A stretch of 58,431 bases of DNA from an uncultured Prevotella sp. GTDB taxonomy: Bacteria; Bacteroidota; Bacteroidia; Bacteroidales; Bacteroidaceae. The first letter of the stretch is position 1; each line of letters opens with the position of its first letter. Below, piece by piece: positions 15,984 through 24,866 of the stretch. The stretch covers positions 1 to 58,431 of the forward strand of contig URLI01000007.1 of NCBI GenBank assembly GCA_900548585.1. Reading direction: 5' to 3'. The notes beneath the pieces are model-generated. The model had not been told where the DNA came from. It saw nothing but the letters and a program-made list of their open reading frames with translations, and did not search any database. A program made the position numbers and the translations under genes.

Positions 15984-18900
15984 ATGCTAAAAAGAATTTA
16001 TTTTCTGATTGCCATGATGGTGATTTCATCATCAGCATCGTGGGCGCAAGTTACAACTTCGTCCATGTCTGGACTTGTACGCGACGCCGAGGGCGAATCC
16101 GTAATCGGAGCCACGGTAAAGGCTGTGCACAAACCGTCTGGCACGAGTTATGGTGCTGTAACCAATTCAAACGGACGTTTCACTATTCAGGGTATGCGCA
16201 ACGGCGGACCTTACGAAGTGACTGTCTCGTATGTGGGCTACAAGGACATTACTTACCGCAACATCACATTGCAGCTTGGTGAGGTCTATGACCTTGATGC
16301 AAATCTCAATGAGGATGTCAACGAACTTGGTGAGGTCGTTGTCACCGGAAAAGGCTCCAAGTTCTCGACGGAGAAGACTGGCGCGACGACTAACATCAAC
16401 CAACGCATGATTACGTCATTGCCGACAATAAACCGAAGCATTGCCGACATAGCACGCCTGTCCCCGTACGCTAACGGAATGGGGTTTGCAGGCGGTGACG
16501 GACGTTCCACAAACTTCACCATTGATGGCGCGAATTTCAACAACAACTTTGGTCTGTCAGACAAATTACCTGGTGGAGGCACTCCTATCTCCATGGATGC
16601 GATAGACGAGATACAGGTGGTCGTTTCACCGTTTGATGTGAGACAGACAAATTTTATTGGCGGTGGAATAAATGCTGTTACAAAATCAGGAACTAATACT
16701 TTTAAAGGCACTGCATATACATATTACAGGAACGAGGATCTGCGTGGAAACCGCATAGACGGCGAAAGCCTCGGAAGCCGTAAGAAAGACCGCAAGTCTA
16801 TCTATGGATTTACTTTCGGCGGGCCAATCATAAAAGATCGCCTGTTCTTTTTCGCGAATATGGAGTATGAGAAGAGGCCAACCATAACCAATAACTGGCG
16901 CGCTTCGGAAGATGGGGTCGGTAACGGAACGGCCTACATTTCGCGCACCAAACTTTCTGACATGGAGACCGTTCACAAATTCATGCTAGACAATTACGGA
17001 TACGACACGGGCTCGTACACCAGTTTCCCGTCGGACGAAGACAACCTGAAACTACTTGCCCGCATAGACTGGAACATCAGCCAGCAACATCATCTCGCGG
17101 TGCGTTTCAACCACACAAACAACACGTCGTGGTTTCCACCAAGTGGCACATCGTCTGATGTCGGCACTCGTTTCTCAGAGAACCGCCTCTCAAAATTCTC
17201 AATGGCTTTCGCCAATTCCATGTATAGCATGAACAACAAGGTGACATCAATTTCCGCCGACCTCAACAGTCATTTCGGTAAAAACATGGCCAACCAGTTG
17301 CTTTTCACTTACAGCGACATACTCGACAAGCGCGGCAGCAACTCGTCCCCATTCCCTTTCATAGACATCATGGCAGGGTATGACACCGCCACAGACGGTA
17401 AAGTCACACAGAAAATCGAGCCGTACATGTCGCTTGGATATGAGTTGTTCACATGGAACAACTCCGTAAACAACAAGATAACGACATTGACGGACAATTT
17501 CACTTATTACTTAGGCACACACAAGTTGACCGCAGGCATAAGTTTTGAACACCAACTGGCGAACAACTCATATATGCGCAACGGCACAGGATATTACCGC
17601 TATCGTTCGCTCGATGATTTCCTTAACGGGGCTGCACCAGAATCAGTGGCAATACAATACGGTTACAACGGCAATTCCAAACCAACGGCTCAGGTGCGTT
17701 TCAACCAACTCGGATTTTATATGCAGGATGAGTGGAACGTGCTGAAAAATCTAAAATTGTCGGCAGGCATTCGCTTTGATGATTTGTTTTTCAACAATGA
17801 TGACGTGATCACGAACAATGCTATACTTGATCTTGATTTCGGCGGCCGCCACATAAATACCGGCAAATGGCCAGACAACAACGTCCAGGTTTCTCCGCGC
17901 TTTGGCTTCGTGTGGGATGTGCTTGGTGACAAGTCACTCAAAGTGCGCGGCGGCACGGGATTGTTTGCAGGTCGTCTGCCGCTTGTGTTCTTCACCAATA
18001 TGCCGTCGAACTCTGGGATGATACAGTATCTTGCCACCGCCACCACCACATATAAAAATGGTGTGGTGCAGTCGCGCGACGAGCGTCTTGACAAGTTCGC
18101 AGGCCGTATTGTGACGGATCCGGCAGAAATAATTTCGCTGCTCGGCACACCAACGACAATAACACCGGAGCAGGGAACGGTTCCTTCTGGTTTCGCAGGC
18201 GTAGACCAGCATTTTAAGATGCCGCAAGTATGGAAGTCGTCAATAGCGGTCGACTATCAGTTGCCGGTTAGTTTCCCGATGACAATCACAGGAGAGTTTA
18301 CTTATACCCAGAACATACACGCTGTAATGCTTGACAACTATAATGTCAAGCATCCGGACGACACATGGTCACGCATGGAAGGTGCAGACGACCGTTGGGT
18401 TTATCCCAAAGACTTCCTGTACTATTCAAAGAGCAAAAACGGCGTTAACATCAGAGATGCATGCGTGCTTACAAACACAAGCAAGGGCTATGGATGGACA
18501 GCAAATGTGACATTTAATGCAGAGCCGATAAAGAACCTCAATATAATGGCTGCGTACACGCACACTGTTATGAAGGAAATGTCGGGTATGCCAGGGTCAA
18601 ATGCCTCTTCTGCATGGCAAGGCCTTTACACAGTCAACGGCCCTAACAACCTTGAGCTGCACAATTCAAGGTTCGTTATTCCTGACCGTTTGATGGCCTC
18701 GATAAACTACCGTTTCTATAAAGAAAACATAACCTTGTTCTATACAGGCTACAGCCCCTCGGGTTACAGTTTCTTCTACAAAGGAGATGTCAATGGTGAT
18801 GGGTTGAAGTCTGACTTGATGTATATACCACTCGATGATTCCCAGATAAAGTTCACGTCGGAATCAGACCGCGTTGCATTCTGGAAATTTATTGAACAGG

Positions 18901-19271
18901 ACAAATACCTTAACTCGCACCGGGGAAAGTACGCAGAGGCATACAGCGCACGCTCTCCATGGACACACCGCATTGATTTGCGATGGACACATGATTTTGT
19001 GGTTCGTCTCGGAAATAACACAAACAGGCTGCAACTTAGTGCTGACATAATGAATTTAGGAAATCTTCTGAATTCAAAATGGGGTGTCAGCAAGACAATG
19101 GAGCCATGCAACAACGGACAGTTACTGAAGGTTGACAAGATTGAAAATGGCACGCCGGTTTTCTCTATGGTCAAGGTAAACGGTGATTACCCTACAAAGA
19201 CATGGGAATATAATCACAATTACAATCAGTGCTGGCAGTTGCAGCTTGGAGTGAAATACATGTTTAATTAA
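15984..19271 (+). CDS. TonB-dependent receptor with carboxypeptidase-like N-terminal domain (Oar-like)
   Basis: This outer membrane protein is about 1095 aa. It has a signal peptide (cleavage likely after SWAQ), a CarboxypepD_reg/CNA-B-like domain (about 25-110; SGLVRDAEGESVIGATVKAV), a plug domain (about 120-235; TINRSIADIARLSPYANG, NFTIDGANFNNNFG, DAIDEIQVVVSPFDV), and a 22-strand barrel. The size and the plug type resemble the Oar/OmpA-related TonB receptors, not SusC, and no SusD gene follows. TonB energy would drive transport of an unknown ligand. Its neighbours are the ABC ATPase and permease upstream and a cupin gene downstream. Confidence 0.92.
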   Translation: MLKRIYFLIAMMVISSSASWAQVTTSSMSGLVRDAEGESVIGATVKAVHKPSGTSYGAVTNSNGRFTIQGMRNGGPYEVTVSYVGYKDITYRNITLQLGEVYDLDANLNEDVNELGEVVVTGKGSKFSTEKTGATTNINQRMITSLPTINRSIADIARLSPYANGMGFAGGDGRSTNFTIDGANFNNNFGLSDKLPGGGTPISMDAIDEIQVVVSPFDVRQTNFIGGGINAVTKSGTNTFKGTAYTYYRNEDLRGNRIDGESLGSRKKDRKSIYGFTFGGPIIKDRLFFFANMEYEKRPTITNNWRASEDGVGNGTAYISRTKLSDMETVHKFMLDNYGYDTGSYTSFPSDEDNLKLLARIDWNISQQHHLAVRFNHTNNTSWFPPSGTSSDVGTRFSENRLSKFSMAFANSMYSMNNKVTSISADLNSHFGKNMANQLLFTYSDILDKRGSNSSPFPFIDIMAGYDTATDGKVTQKIEPYMSLGYELFTWNNSVNNKITTLTDNFTYYLGTHKLTAGISFEHQLANNSYMRNGTGYYRYRSLDDFLNGAAPESVAIQYGYNGNSKPTAQVRFNQLGFYMQDEWNVLKNLKLSAGIRFDDLFFNNDDVITNNAILDLDFGGRHINTGKWPDNNVQVSPRFGFVWDVLGDKSLKVRGGTGLFAGRLPLVFFTNMPSNSGMIQYLATATTTYKNGVVQSRDERLDKFAGRIVTDPAEIISLLGTPTTITPEQGTVPSGFAGVDQHFKMPQVWKSSIAVDYQLPVSFPMTITGEFTYTQNIHAVMLDNYNVKHPDDTWSRMEGADDRWVYPKDFLYYSKSKNGVNIRDACVLTNTSKGYGWTANVTFNAEPIKNLNIMAAYTHTVMKEMSGMPGSNASSAWQGLYTVNGPNNLELHNSRFVIPDRLMASINYRFYKENITLFYTGYSPSGYSFFYKGDVNGDGLKSDLMYIPLDDSQIKFTSESDRVAFWKFIEQDKYLNSHRGKYAEAYSARSPWTHRIDLRWTHDFVVRLGNNTNRLQLSADIMNLGNLLNSKWGVSKTMEPCNNGQLLKVDKIENGTPVFSMVKVNGDYPTKTWEYNHNYNQCWQLQLGVKYMFN

Positions 19272-19274
19272 AAT

Positions 19275-19321
19275 ATGAAAACAAAAGTGGGGGAGAGCGC
19301 GTTTGCTTTTCCTCACTTTCT
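19275..19321 (+). terminator. Possible terminator after the TonB receptor
   Basis: AAAGTGGGGGA pairs with TCCTCACTTT using two or three G-T pairs across a loop of about 14 nt. No clear T-run follows, so this is a weak call. Confidence 0.3.
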
Positions 19322-19336
19322 AACAAAAAGTCATTA

Positions 19337-19672
19337 ATGAAAATAAGAAAGGAAGAACTGGAAGAACAAATCCTGCCACATTTCAAAGGCGGGGACGGAA
19401 GGTATATAAAACGGTCGTTTGATGACAGTGACAACAGAATAATGTTCGGCAAGCTTGAACCGAACTCGTCAATAGGCTATCACACGCACAGTCAGGACTC
19501 TGAAACCATGTATATCCTTTCAGGGACTGGAACATATACACTTGAAGGTGGAGAGGAGGAGGAAGTCCATGCCGGCGAGGTGCATTACTGTCCGAAGGGC
19601 AAAGGCCACTCCTTGAAGAATAATGGCAAGGAAGATCTTAATTTCTTCGCAGTTGTAGGCGAGCATCACTGA
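19337..19672 (+). CDS. Cupin-domain protein
   Basis: The 111-aa single-domain cupin contains the two conserved motifs: motif 1 around GYHTHSQDSETMYILSGTG (about 50-68; H53, H55, E60 as metal ligands) and motif 2 around HYCPKGKGHSLKN (about 82-95; H91). Such small cupins bind a metal and may act as isomerases or ligand sensors. The substrate cannot be named. It starts 65 bp after the TonB receptor on the same strand and may be read from the same message, as the hairpin between them is weak. Confidence 0.9.
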   Translation: MKIRKEELEEQILPHFKGGDGRYIKRSFDDSDNRIMFGKLEPNSSIGYHTHSQDSETMYILSGTGTYTLEGGEEEEVHAGEVHYCPKGKGHSLKNNGKEDLNFFAVVGEHH

Positions 19673-19695
19673 AAATACAGGATGTAGTTTCAATT

Positions 19696-19804
19696 TTGTT
19701 TTTACTTATATTTTTGGGCTTGCCCCGTCGTTTCTGGCAGACAATATTATTATGTCACGAGAGAACCACGACCAACGGCGGGGCAAACCTAAGTAAAAAA
19801 CGTG
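19696..19804. repeat. Imperfect ~105-bp inverted-repeat element
   Basis: The ends read GTTTTTACTTA (19699-19709) and TAAGTAAAAAAC (19789-19801 region) in inverted orientation. Inside them GGCTTGCCCCGTCG (19717-19730) pairs with CGGCGGGGCAAACC (19776-19789), 12 of 14 matching. The roughly 45-nt centre is not palindromic. It could be a bidirectional terminator or a MITE-like relic between the cupin and WG genes. Confidence 0.55.
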
Positions 19805-19811
19805 TTCTGTT

Positions 19812-19842
19812 TTTGTTTTTAGAAACTTTATTTGTACCTTTG
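19812..19842 (+). promoter_or_regulatory. Promoter of the WG-repeat gene
   Basis: TTTG (19812-19815), N19 and TACCTTTG (19835-19842) match the Bacteroidota consensus. The ATG is 23 bp downstream. Confidence 0.8.
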
Positions 19843-19864
19843 TGACAAATAAATATATTCGGCC

Positions 19865-20551
19865 ATGAAAAATACAAGCAAGATAACCCCAGAAAACTTT
19901 GAAGATGTATATGTTGACAAAATCGAGGTGAGGCAAATAGACAAATTTGTCTGTGCGGAGATGGGGCGACAGATACACCGTTATATAAAGGGTATGAGTG
20001 GTACAAAGACAATGATGGAAAATTTTGAGAAATCCATTTCAAACATGTCAGTCGCCGAGAAAGAGGTTACCATCGCAAGGTACATAAATCTTAACCGCAA
20101 GGTAATAAGTGGGCTGGATTTCAAGGTGGTTCTCGCAAGGGCAGTTGCAAACTATTGTGATACGTTTGACTACATGCTTACGATAATCAACGACAAGAGG
20201 CGTATGGCTTTCTATCTTGACCGTATAAAATCGAAATACATACGCTTTCATACTATTTTTGAGGACGAGGGCAAGTTTGGCATAAAGGATTATGACGGCA
20301 CCTTAGTCGTCCGGCCGGAATATGATTTCCTCCGCACCTGTTATGTATATGTTGACAAATTCACAGTAATCCCAATAATTGCCGGAAAGAATGGTAAACT
20401 TGGGCTTATACTTCCTGACAAGGATAATACTGTTGTTGCTGATTTCATATACGATGACATTTCGCTCCGAGACGAGTATCCATATTTCGAGGCAAGACGA
20501 GGCGGCAAAAAAGTGTTGCTGAACGAAAAGGGAGAAGAGTGCCAAATTTAA
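19865..20551 (+). CDS. Cytoplasmic protein with C-terminal WG-like repeats
   Basis: The 228-aa protein has no signal peptide or membrane segment. Residues about 1-120 are helical and charged with no family recognised. From about residue 138 it has strand repeats of the WG/KWG type (EGKFGIKDYDGTLVVRPEYDFL, then GKNGKLGLILPDKDNTVVADFIYDDI). WG repeats form open propeller-like binding surfaces. It has its own good promoter and stands alone beside an accessory patch (tandem repeats and IS remnant follow). The function is unknown. Confidence 0.8.
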   Translation: MKNTSKITPENFEDVYVDKIEVRQIDKFVCAEMGRQIHRYIKGMSGTKTMMENFEKSISNMSVAEKEVTIARYINLNRKVISGLDFKVVLARAVANYCDTFDYMLTIINDKRRMAFYLDRIKSKYIRFHTIFEDEGKFGIKDYDGTLVVRPEYDFLRTCYVYVDKFTVIPIIAGKNGKLGLILPDKDNTVVADFIYDDISLRDEYPYFEARRGGKKVLLNEKGEECQI

Positions 20552-20666
20552 ACGCAACAAATTACCCATCCACGGAATGTCTGATACTCAGGCATTTTCC
20601 TGTCTGCACTAAATGGCGCACTAAGTGAGTGCAAACATGTTCTTAACTTGTGCTTTAATGAACAAC

Positions 20667-20766
20667 AAATACGGCGTGTTTGCTCATCAAATTCGGCGTG
20701 TTTGCTCATCAAATTCGGCGTGTTTGCGAACCAAATTCGGCGTGTTTGCGAACCAAATTCGGCGGT
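20667..20766. repeat. 22-bp tandem repeat array, locus 1
   Basis: Four full units (20667, 20689, 20711, 20733) and a partial fifth (20755-20766) have an exact 22-bp period. The core is TCGGCGTGTTTG after AAAT; units 1-2 end CTCATC and units 3-4 end CGAACC. The array is in a gene-free stretch (20552-20897) between the WG gene and the IS remnant. A related array lies at 44957-45044. Confidence 0.95.
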
Positions 20767-20905
20767 TTAAGACCTCTGCGAAATCCCCTTTCTTTCTTGT
20801 ATTGTTACCTTTCGAAGCATTATATGTGACAAATTTGCCAGATATTGGTCAAAAATTGGTCTGTATGACCTTCCTTTAGCCCGTCTTTCCCCTTTATCCC
20901 AAATT

Positions 20906-20943
20906 GGTCATTAGAAAAAGTTTCTTGTCATTTTCTAATGACC
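20906..20943. repeat. Perfect 13-bp palindrome inside the IS left end
   Basis: GGTCATTAGAAAA (20906-20918) is repeated in inverted form at 20931-20943, and a third partial copy (CCATTAGAAAAA) follows at 20945-20956. The motif overlaps the terminal repeat, so these may be transposase-binding copies or a hairpin that blocks read-through into the element. Confidence 0.8.
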
Positions 20944-21020
20944 GCCATTAGAAAAACAGCATTGTATATACCTGATACACAGATATTTACTAACTTTACT
21001 ATGAAAAAGTATATACTCCA

Positions 21021-21870
21021 ATGCGGGACTGTGACATAAAGTTCGTAAATAAGGAAATAACACCTTTTGGTGGTCTTTCCCTGTTCTTCAAAATGCTTGA
21101 GAAATGCCATTTTGAAGAGCATGTTATGCAAAGTGGTGTTCCGCTTCAAGGATCCAACCGTGGCTACGACCCGATCCAGTTAATATTGGGATTGTTTGCA
21201 GGTGTGTGGTGTGGCGCAAGTTGCTTTGGCCATCTTGACGTGGTACGTTATGACACTGCACTATGTGACCTGCTTGGGTGGAAACGCGGAGCAGACCATC
21301 GTGCATACCAGCGCTATCTCAACAAATTCCCCCAAGCTGTCAGCCAGCGTGTTTTCGGAAATTTGTTCCGTTGGTTTTTCTCAGAGTTGAAGTTCGACAA
21401 TTACACCTTGGACTTCGATTCGACTGTGATGGTCCGTGAGGGAAATCCAAGGATGAGGAAGATTTCGGGAAATACCGATACAGCTGCTTCGCAACAGACC
21501 TTGACCTGCCGGCCAAGATTGTATATGACTCATATCGCGGAAGGGCGGATTCTGAGAACAGAATAAAGGAACTGAAGAATGATTTCTCCATTGATGATTT
21601 TGTCACACATAACTTCTGGTCAACAGAGGCATGCGGGAGTTTCATTGTAATGGCATATAACTTTATGTCGTTGTTCAGACATGCGCTGATTAATCCCAGC
21701 AAGAAGAAATTTCTGAAGACAATTCGGCACGAGTTGATATCAACGCCAGCCTATCTGGAGAGAACAAAAGACAAGCACATCCTATATTTGACCAGATCAC
21801 TAAAAACGAGACAATTATTCTTGTCCACATGGGAAAAAATTAAAGGATTTCTCTTTGCCGTACGACACAG
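21021..21870 (+). pseudogene. IS1380-family transposase, internally deleted and frameshifted
   Basis: The N-terminal part (21021 to about 21470) encodes the family's opening, with GYDPIQLILGLFAGVWCGASCFGHLD and the first catalytic Asp region TLDFDSTVM. Near 21475 the frame shifts, and the second part reads YRYSCFATDLDLPAK..., VYDSYRGRADSENRIKELKNDF and WEKIKGF, the usual C-terminal region with the last acidic residue. About 150-200 residues that should lie between, including the second catalytic Asp, are missing. The gene cannot make an active enzyme. Confidence 0.85.
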
Positions 21871-21991
21871 AGAAATCCTAATGACCGCATTTGGGTTTAT
21901 ATTCTGCCTATGCAAACAGGCAGTGATCCTGCCGGAACTAAGACATGCCGCATGGACAGAATGTCAATTGTCTGTTACAGGCGGACTACCG

Positions 21992-23284
21992 TCAAATGGC
22001 GACATTATACGATTTCCCGTCAATGGAAACAACATAAATGCCATTTGCCGTCAAGTTCAAAACAAAATGACGTGAAGTAACAATATGGTCGGCAACTTTC
22101 TTCCCGTCCGTTGAGTAGATGCATACCGTCGCGCCTATCGGTGCATCTATTATCGTTATTCTTCTGTCTGACACCTTGATTTCCAACTTGTCGTCAGATA
22201 CGCTGCCGATTCCTGTGCCGACGTTCACATCGAAACTGTTCTTGGCATTTACCGATACATTGCCGTCAGCTGAGATTACCGTACCTTCGGGAATCACGAT
22301 GCAGAAGCCTTCCTCGGGGACTCTCAATCCGCCGAAATCACAGGAAACAATCCATCGGCCCCACCTGCCATCCTCATCTTCGGACAGCGTGGGTGTGACC
22401 TCCTTGATCAGGTTGTTATCGGTGTCGAATAATTGGATTTTGGAGTCTGGCGAGAGCATGACGGCTTGCCTGTAGTAGAAGCGCACCTCGCCGAGCACGT
22501 CAACAATGTCGGGATTGTCAAAGAGGCTGCACCACACATAGGTTATCGGTTCTATCGGCTTTGTATATCCACCGATGAAATCCACTCTCGTCTCTTCGTT
22601 GGTGATGTCCGTCCGAAATCTGGGACTCAGACTGCCTTCGGGCATCACGAGGGAATAGTGGACGCCTTTCTCAAAATTCATCTTCATCCCGAAGTCGGCA
22701 TACGCCTGCCCCAGGTTCCAGTCCCAGCCCACATGCGCATCGAATGTCCTTACGGGCACGCCCTCGCGGTACAGGGTCATGGTGGGGCTGCCCACAGGCT
22801 CAGTCTCGGTCCCGTAGTAGAACCAGATATGCTCTTCGGTTTCTACCGAAGAACCGTTTTCCACCGAGCAGTCAGTGCTTATGATCTTTTCGGGGACTTC
22901 GAAATCAAATTTCAGGTCTCCATTTTTTACGTCGGGCGCGCTCTTCAGGAAGATTGCCCCTGCTGGAATTTCCAACTTGTAGGACTTGCCCTTGGGAAGG
23001 ACAAGTTTTTCGAAAGTGACAAGCACGATGCCTTTCTCCATATTAGTCTCGGAGGTAATCACACCGGTTGCCATTGTCTTGTCTCCGCAGGTTATGGTTG
23101 CCTTGGCGTCTTTGGATATGTCAACATGAGCCGTAAATTCCATGTGAACTTGATTTATAGGCTCATAGACAAGCTTATTCTCTATGCTGCACTCCTGCGG
23201 TACCAAGGTTGCAACCTCGTTGGCGTAAGCGGATGTTGCGGACATACAGAGTCCGACAATACCGAGGAATAAATGCTTTTTCAT
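21992..23284 (-). CDS. Exported protein with a C-terminal T9SS type A-like sorting domain
   Basis: The protein of about 430 aa starts at ATG 23284 (MKKHLFLGIVGLCMS...), which gives a clean signal peptide ending SAYAN; an upstream in-frame start would add 18 residues before it. The body consists of repeated beta-sandwich-like stretches (CSIENKLVYEPINQVHMEF..., IEIPAGAIFL..., VWCSLFDNPDIVDVLGEV..., VIPEGTVIS). The last 70 residues (RRITIIDAPIGATVCIYSTDGKK...NGIYVVSIDGKSYNVAI) look like a T9SS type A sorting domain. It is the last of four co-directional exported-protein genes, and its stop lies 91 bp from the IS target repeat. Confidence 0.85.
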   Translation of the reverse strand: MKKHLFLGIVGLCMSATSAYANEVATLVPQECSIENKLVYEPINQVHMEFTAHVDISKDAKATITCGDKTMATGVITSETNMEKGIVLVTFEKLVLPKGKSYKLEIPAGAIFLKSAPDVKNGDLKFDFEVPEKIISTDCSVENGSSVETEEHIWFYYGTETEPVGSPTMTLYREGVPVRTFDAHVGWDWNLGQAYADFGMKMNFEKGVHYSLVMPEGSLSPRFRTDITNEETRVDFIGGYTKPIEPITYVWCSLFDNPDIVDVLGEVRFYYRQAVMLSPDSKIQLFDTDNNLIKEVTPTLSEDEDGRWGRWIVSCDFGGLRVPEEGFCIVIPEGTVISADGNVSVNAKNSFDVNVGTGIGSVSDDKLEIKVSDRRITIIDAPIGATVCIYSTDGKKVADHIVTSRHFVLNLTANGIYVVSIDGKSYNVAI

Positions 23285-23367
23285 ATTAAAACTCCTTTCT
23301 TTAATTTTATTTGTTAATATTGAGGTCTGAACATACAATATGGGGAAATATGTAACAGACCGTAAAA

Positions 23368-24858
23368 TCAGCGACGAGGTGTATTCACAACGGCTTTATA
23401 GGCATCTATCAACCCATAGCCGTAATGTTCGTTCCAGCTTCCGAATGCCTTGTTGGTGTCGTATGCGTATGTCCCGATTTTCTTCGCATTCTTTGCGATG
23501 ATTTCCCTAACCTGATAAGCAGAAAGTTGGGGATTGCGCTCAAGTATCAAGGCTGCTAATCCTGCCACATGCGGAGCAGCCATGGAAGTTCCACCCTTAT
23601 ATGCAATCTCATTACCGGGTACTGTTGACAGAATATGTGTACCCGGAGCCGTAACGAACATGTTTGACCCGTAGGCAGAGGTTGCCGAAAGCGTCCCGTC
23701 CTGTTTCATATTTGCAACGGCTATCACTTCCGGACGATAGTCTCCAGGGAAGGAGATGGGACCGCTTGTGTTGCCTGCCGACTTCACAAACACGCATCCT
23801 CGACCTTCTCGGCCTCGTGACAGAGCCAAGTCGATTGCCTCCTTGACTATATCTTTATCGGAACACCACCATGAGCAAGAGATGATATCCGCACCATGCT
23901 GCCAAGCCCAATTTATTCCATTCGCCAGATTGCTTTCCAATTCCGTTGAACCAGACAGGGTGTTGCTGACAGACAATAAGGTGGCATCCGGGGCTACTCC
24001 TGCCACTTGTATCCCATTGTTCCTCACTGCTGCGGCAATTCCTGCGCAATGTGTGCCATGAGCTCCGTAAACTTTGCTGGGAGAGCTTTTGGTTTCCGTA
24101 TCATAACTCAAACTGCTGATATTGTCAGCCAGATCCTGATGAACAAGATCTATACCTTGATCGACAATAGCAATCGTGATGCCGCGCCCTGTTGAGTATC
24201 CCCATGCCTGGCTGACAGAAATATCCATTCCTTCATATGCCGAGTTGTACAGTCCCCATTGATTGAGGACGTCCGGATCATAGGAAATTTCAAGGGCATC
24301 GAAAGAGAAGCCCGGCGAGGAAGATGCAAACTTTCCGGATTCATATATCGAGTTTGCCACCACTACTGCATCTCTTCCTGAGGTTTCCGATACCCTCAGG
24401 CTATACCACAGTGGCATAAAGGGATTCTGCCCTATAATTTCACAGTCGTATTGCCTTGCAGTACTTTGCAGAACCGCATAATCTTTCTTCGTTTTCAGCT
24501 TTACATCGATATATCCTGTCGGGATAAGTTCCTTTCCGTCCTCCGTTATGAAACAAGATAGTATGGAGACGGCATCAGATTTGGAAGCGGCCGCAAGGGA
24601 CTTGACACTTTGCGCTGTCATTGAAGGTTTTACCTTATAAACTTCTATTATGCTTCTGCTGTCAGAAATGCTCTTTTCAAATTGCAGGTTTCCGTTGCCG
24701 ATACCGGCATTGCCGGCGAGAGGAGAGATTACTACTATTTTGGATGCATTTTCCGTCAGAGGAATCCGTTTCCCATCATAATAATAAAATGCACCCTGAG
24801 CATAGGCCACTATGTTCACAGCCAATGCGAACAAAAGAAATATGATTGTCTTTTTCAT
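23368..24858 (-). CDS. S8-family (subtilisin-like) secreted serine protease
   Basis: The 496-aa protease has a signal peptide (cut near AYAQG), a propeptide-like region to about residue 190, and an S8 catalytic domain. The triad is intact: D233 (IAIVDQGIDL), H267 (GAHGTHCAG) and S425 (GGTSMAAPHVAG), with N363 (SAGNTSG) as the oxyanion residue. It ends at YGYGLIDAYKAVVN with no sorting domain or anchor, unlike its three neighbours. It lies 8 bp after the 309-aa gene, so the two are co-translated. It is expected to act in the periplasm or outside the cell; the substrate is unknown. Confidence 0.95.
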   Translation of the reverse strand: MKKTIIFLLFALAVNIVAYAQGAFYYYDGKRIPLTENASKIVVISPLAGNAGIGNGNLQFEKSISDSRSIIEVYKVKPSMTAQSVKSLAAASKSDAVSILSCFITEDGKELIPTGYIDVKLKTKKDYAVLQSTARQYDCEIIGQNPFMPLWYSLRVSETSGRDAVVVANSIYESGKFASSSPGFSFDALEISYDPDVLNQWGLYNSAYEGMDISVSQAWGYSTGRGITIAIVDQGIDLVHQDLADNISSLSYDTETKSSPSKVYGAHGTHCAGIAAAVRNNGIQVAGVAPDATLLSVSNTLSGSTELESNLANGINWAWQHGADIISCSWWCSDKDIVKEAIDLALSRGREGRGCVFVKSAGNTSGPISFPGDYRPEVIAVANMKQDGTLSATSAYGSNMFVTAPGTHILSTVPGNEIAYKGGTSMAAPHVAGLAALILERNPQLSAYQVREIIAKNAKKIGTYAYDTNKAFGSWNEHYGYGLIDAYKAVVNTPRR

Positions 24859-24866
24859 TGCAAATA

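Larger units (their letters stand above)
20898..21895 (+). mobile_element. Internally deleted IS1380-like element
   Basis: The ends are CCCAAATTGGTCATTAG (20898-20914) and, inverted, CCCAAATGCGGTCATTAG (21895-21878), which match except near the eighth or ninth base. The element is flanked by the direct repeat TTTAT (20893-20897 and 21896-21900), a 5-bp target duplication. It is about 1.0 kb, whereas IS1380-family elements are about 1.6-1.7 kb, and the transposase gene inside has lost its middle. It looks like a non-autonomous deletion derivative that could still be moved in trans. Confidence 0.85.

Noticed and set aside
20667..20766. CRISPR array
   Set aside because: Units are contiguous with a 22-bp period and have no unique spacers, and no cas genes are present.
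20625..20879. 84-codon plus-strand gene
   Set aside because: It is a translation of the tandem repeat and flanks, without a supported start or homologous features.
21650..22075. Separate 141-codon gene
   Set aside because: It is the C-terminal part of the broken transposase, reading out past the IS end into unrelated DNA.
22433..23272. 279-codon plus-strand frame opposite the T9SS cargo gene
   Set aside because: Antisense shadow; the minus-strand gene has a signal peptide and a sorting domain.
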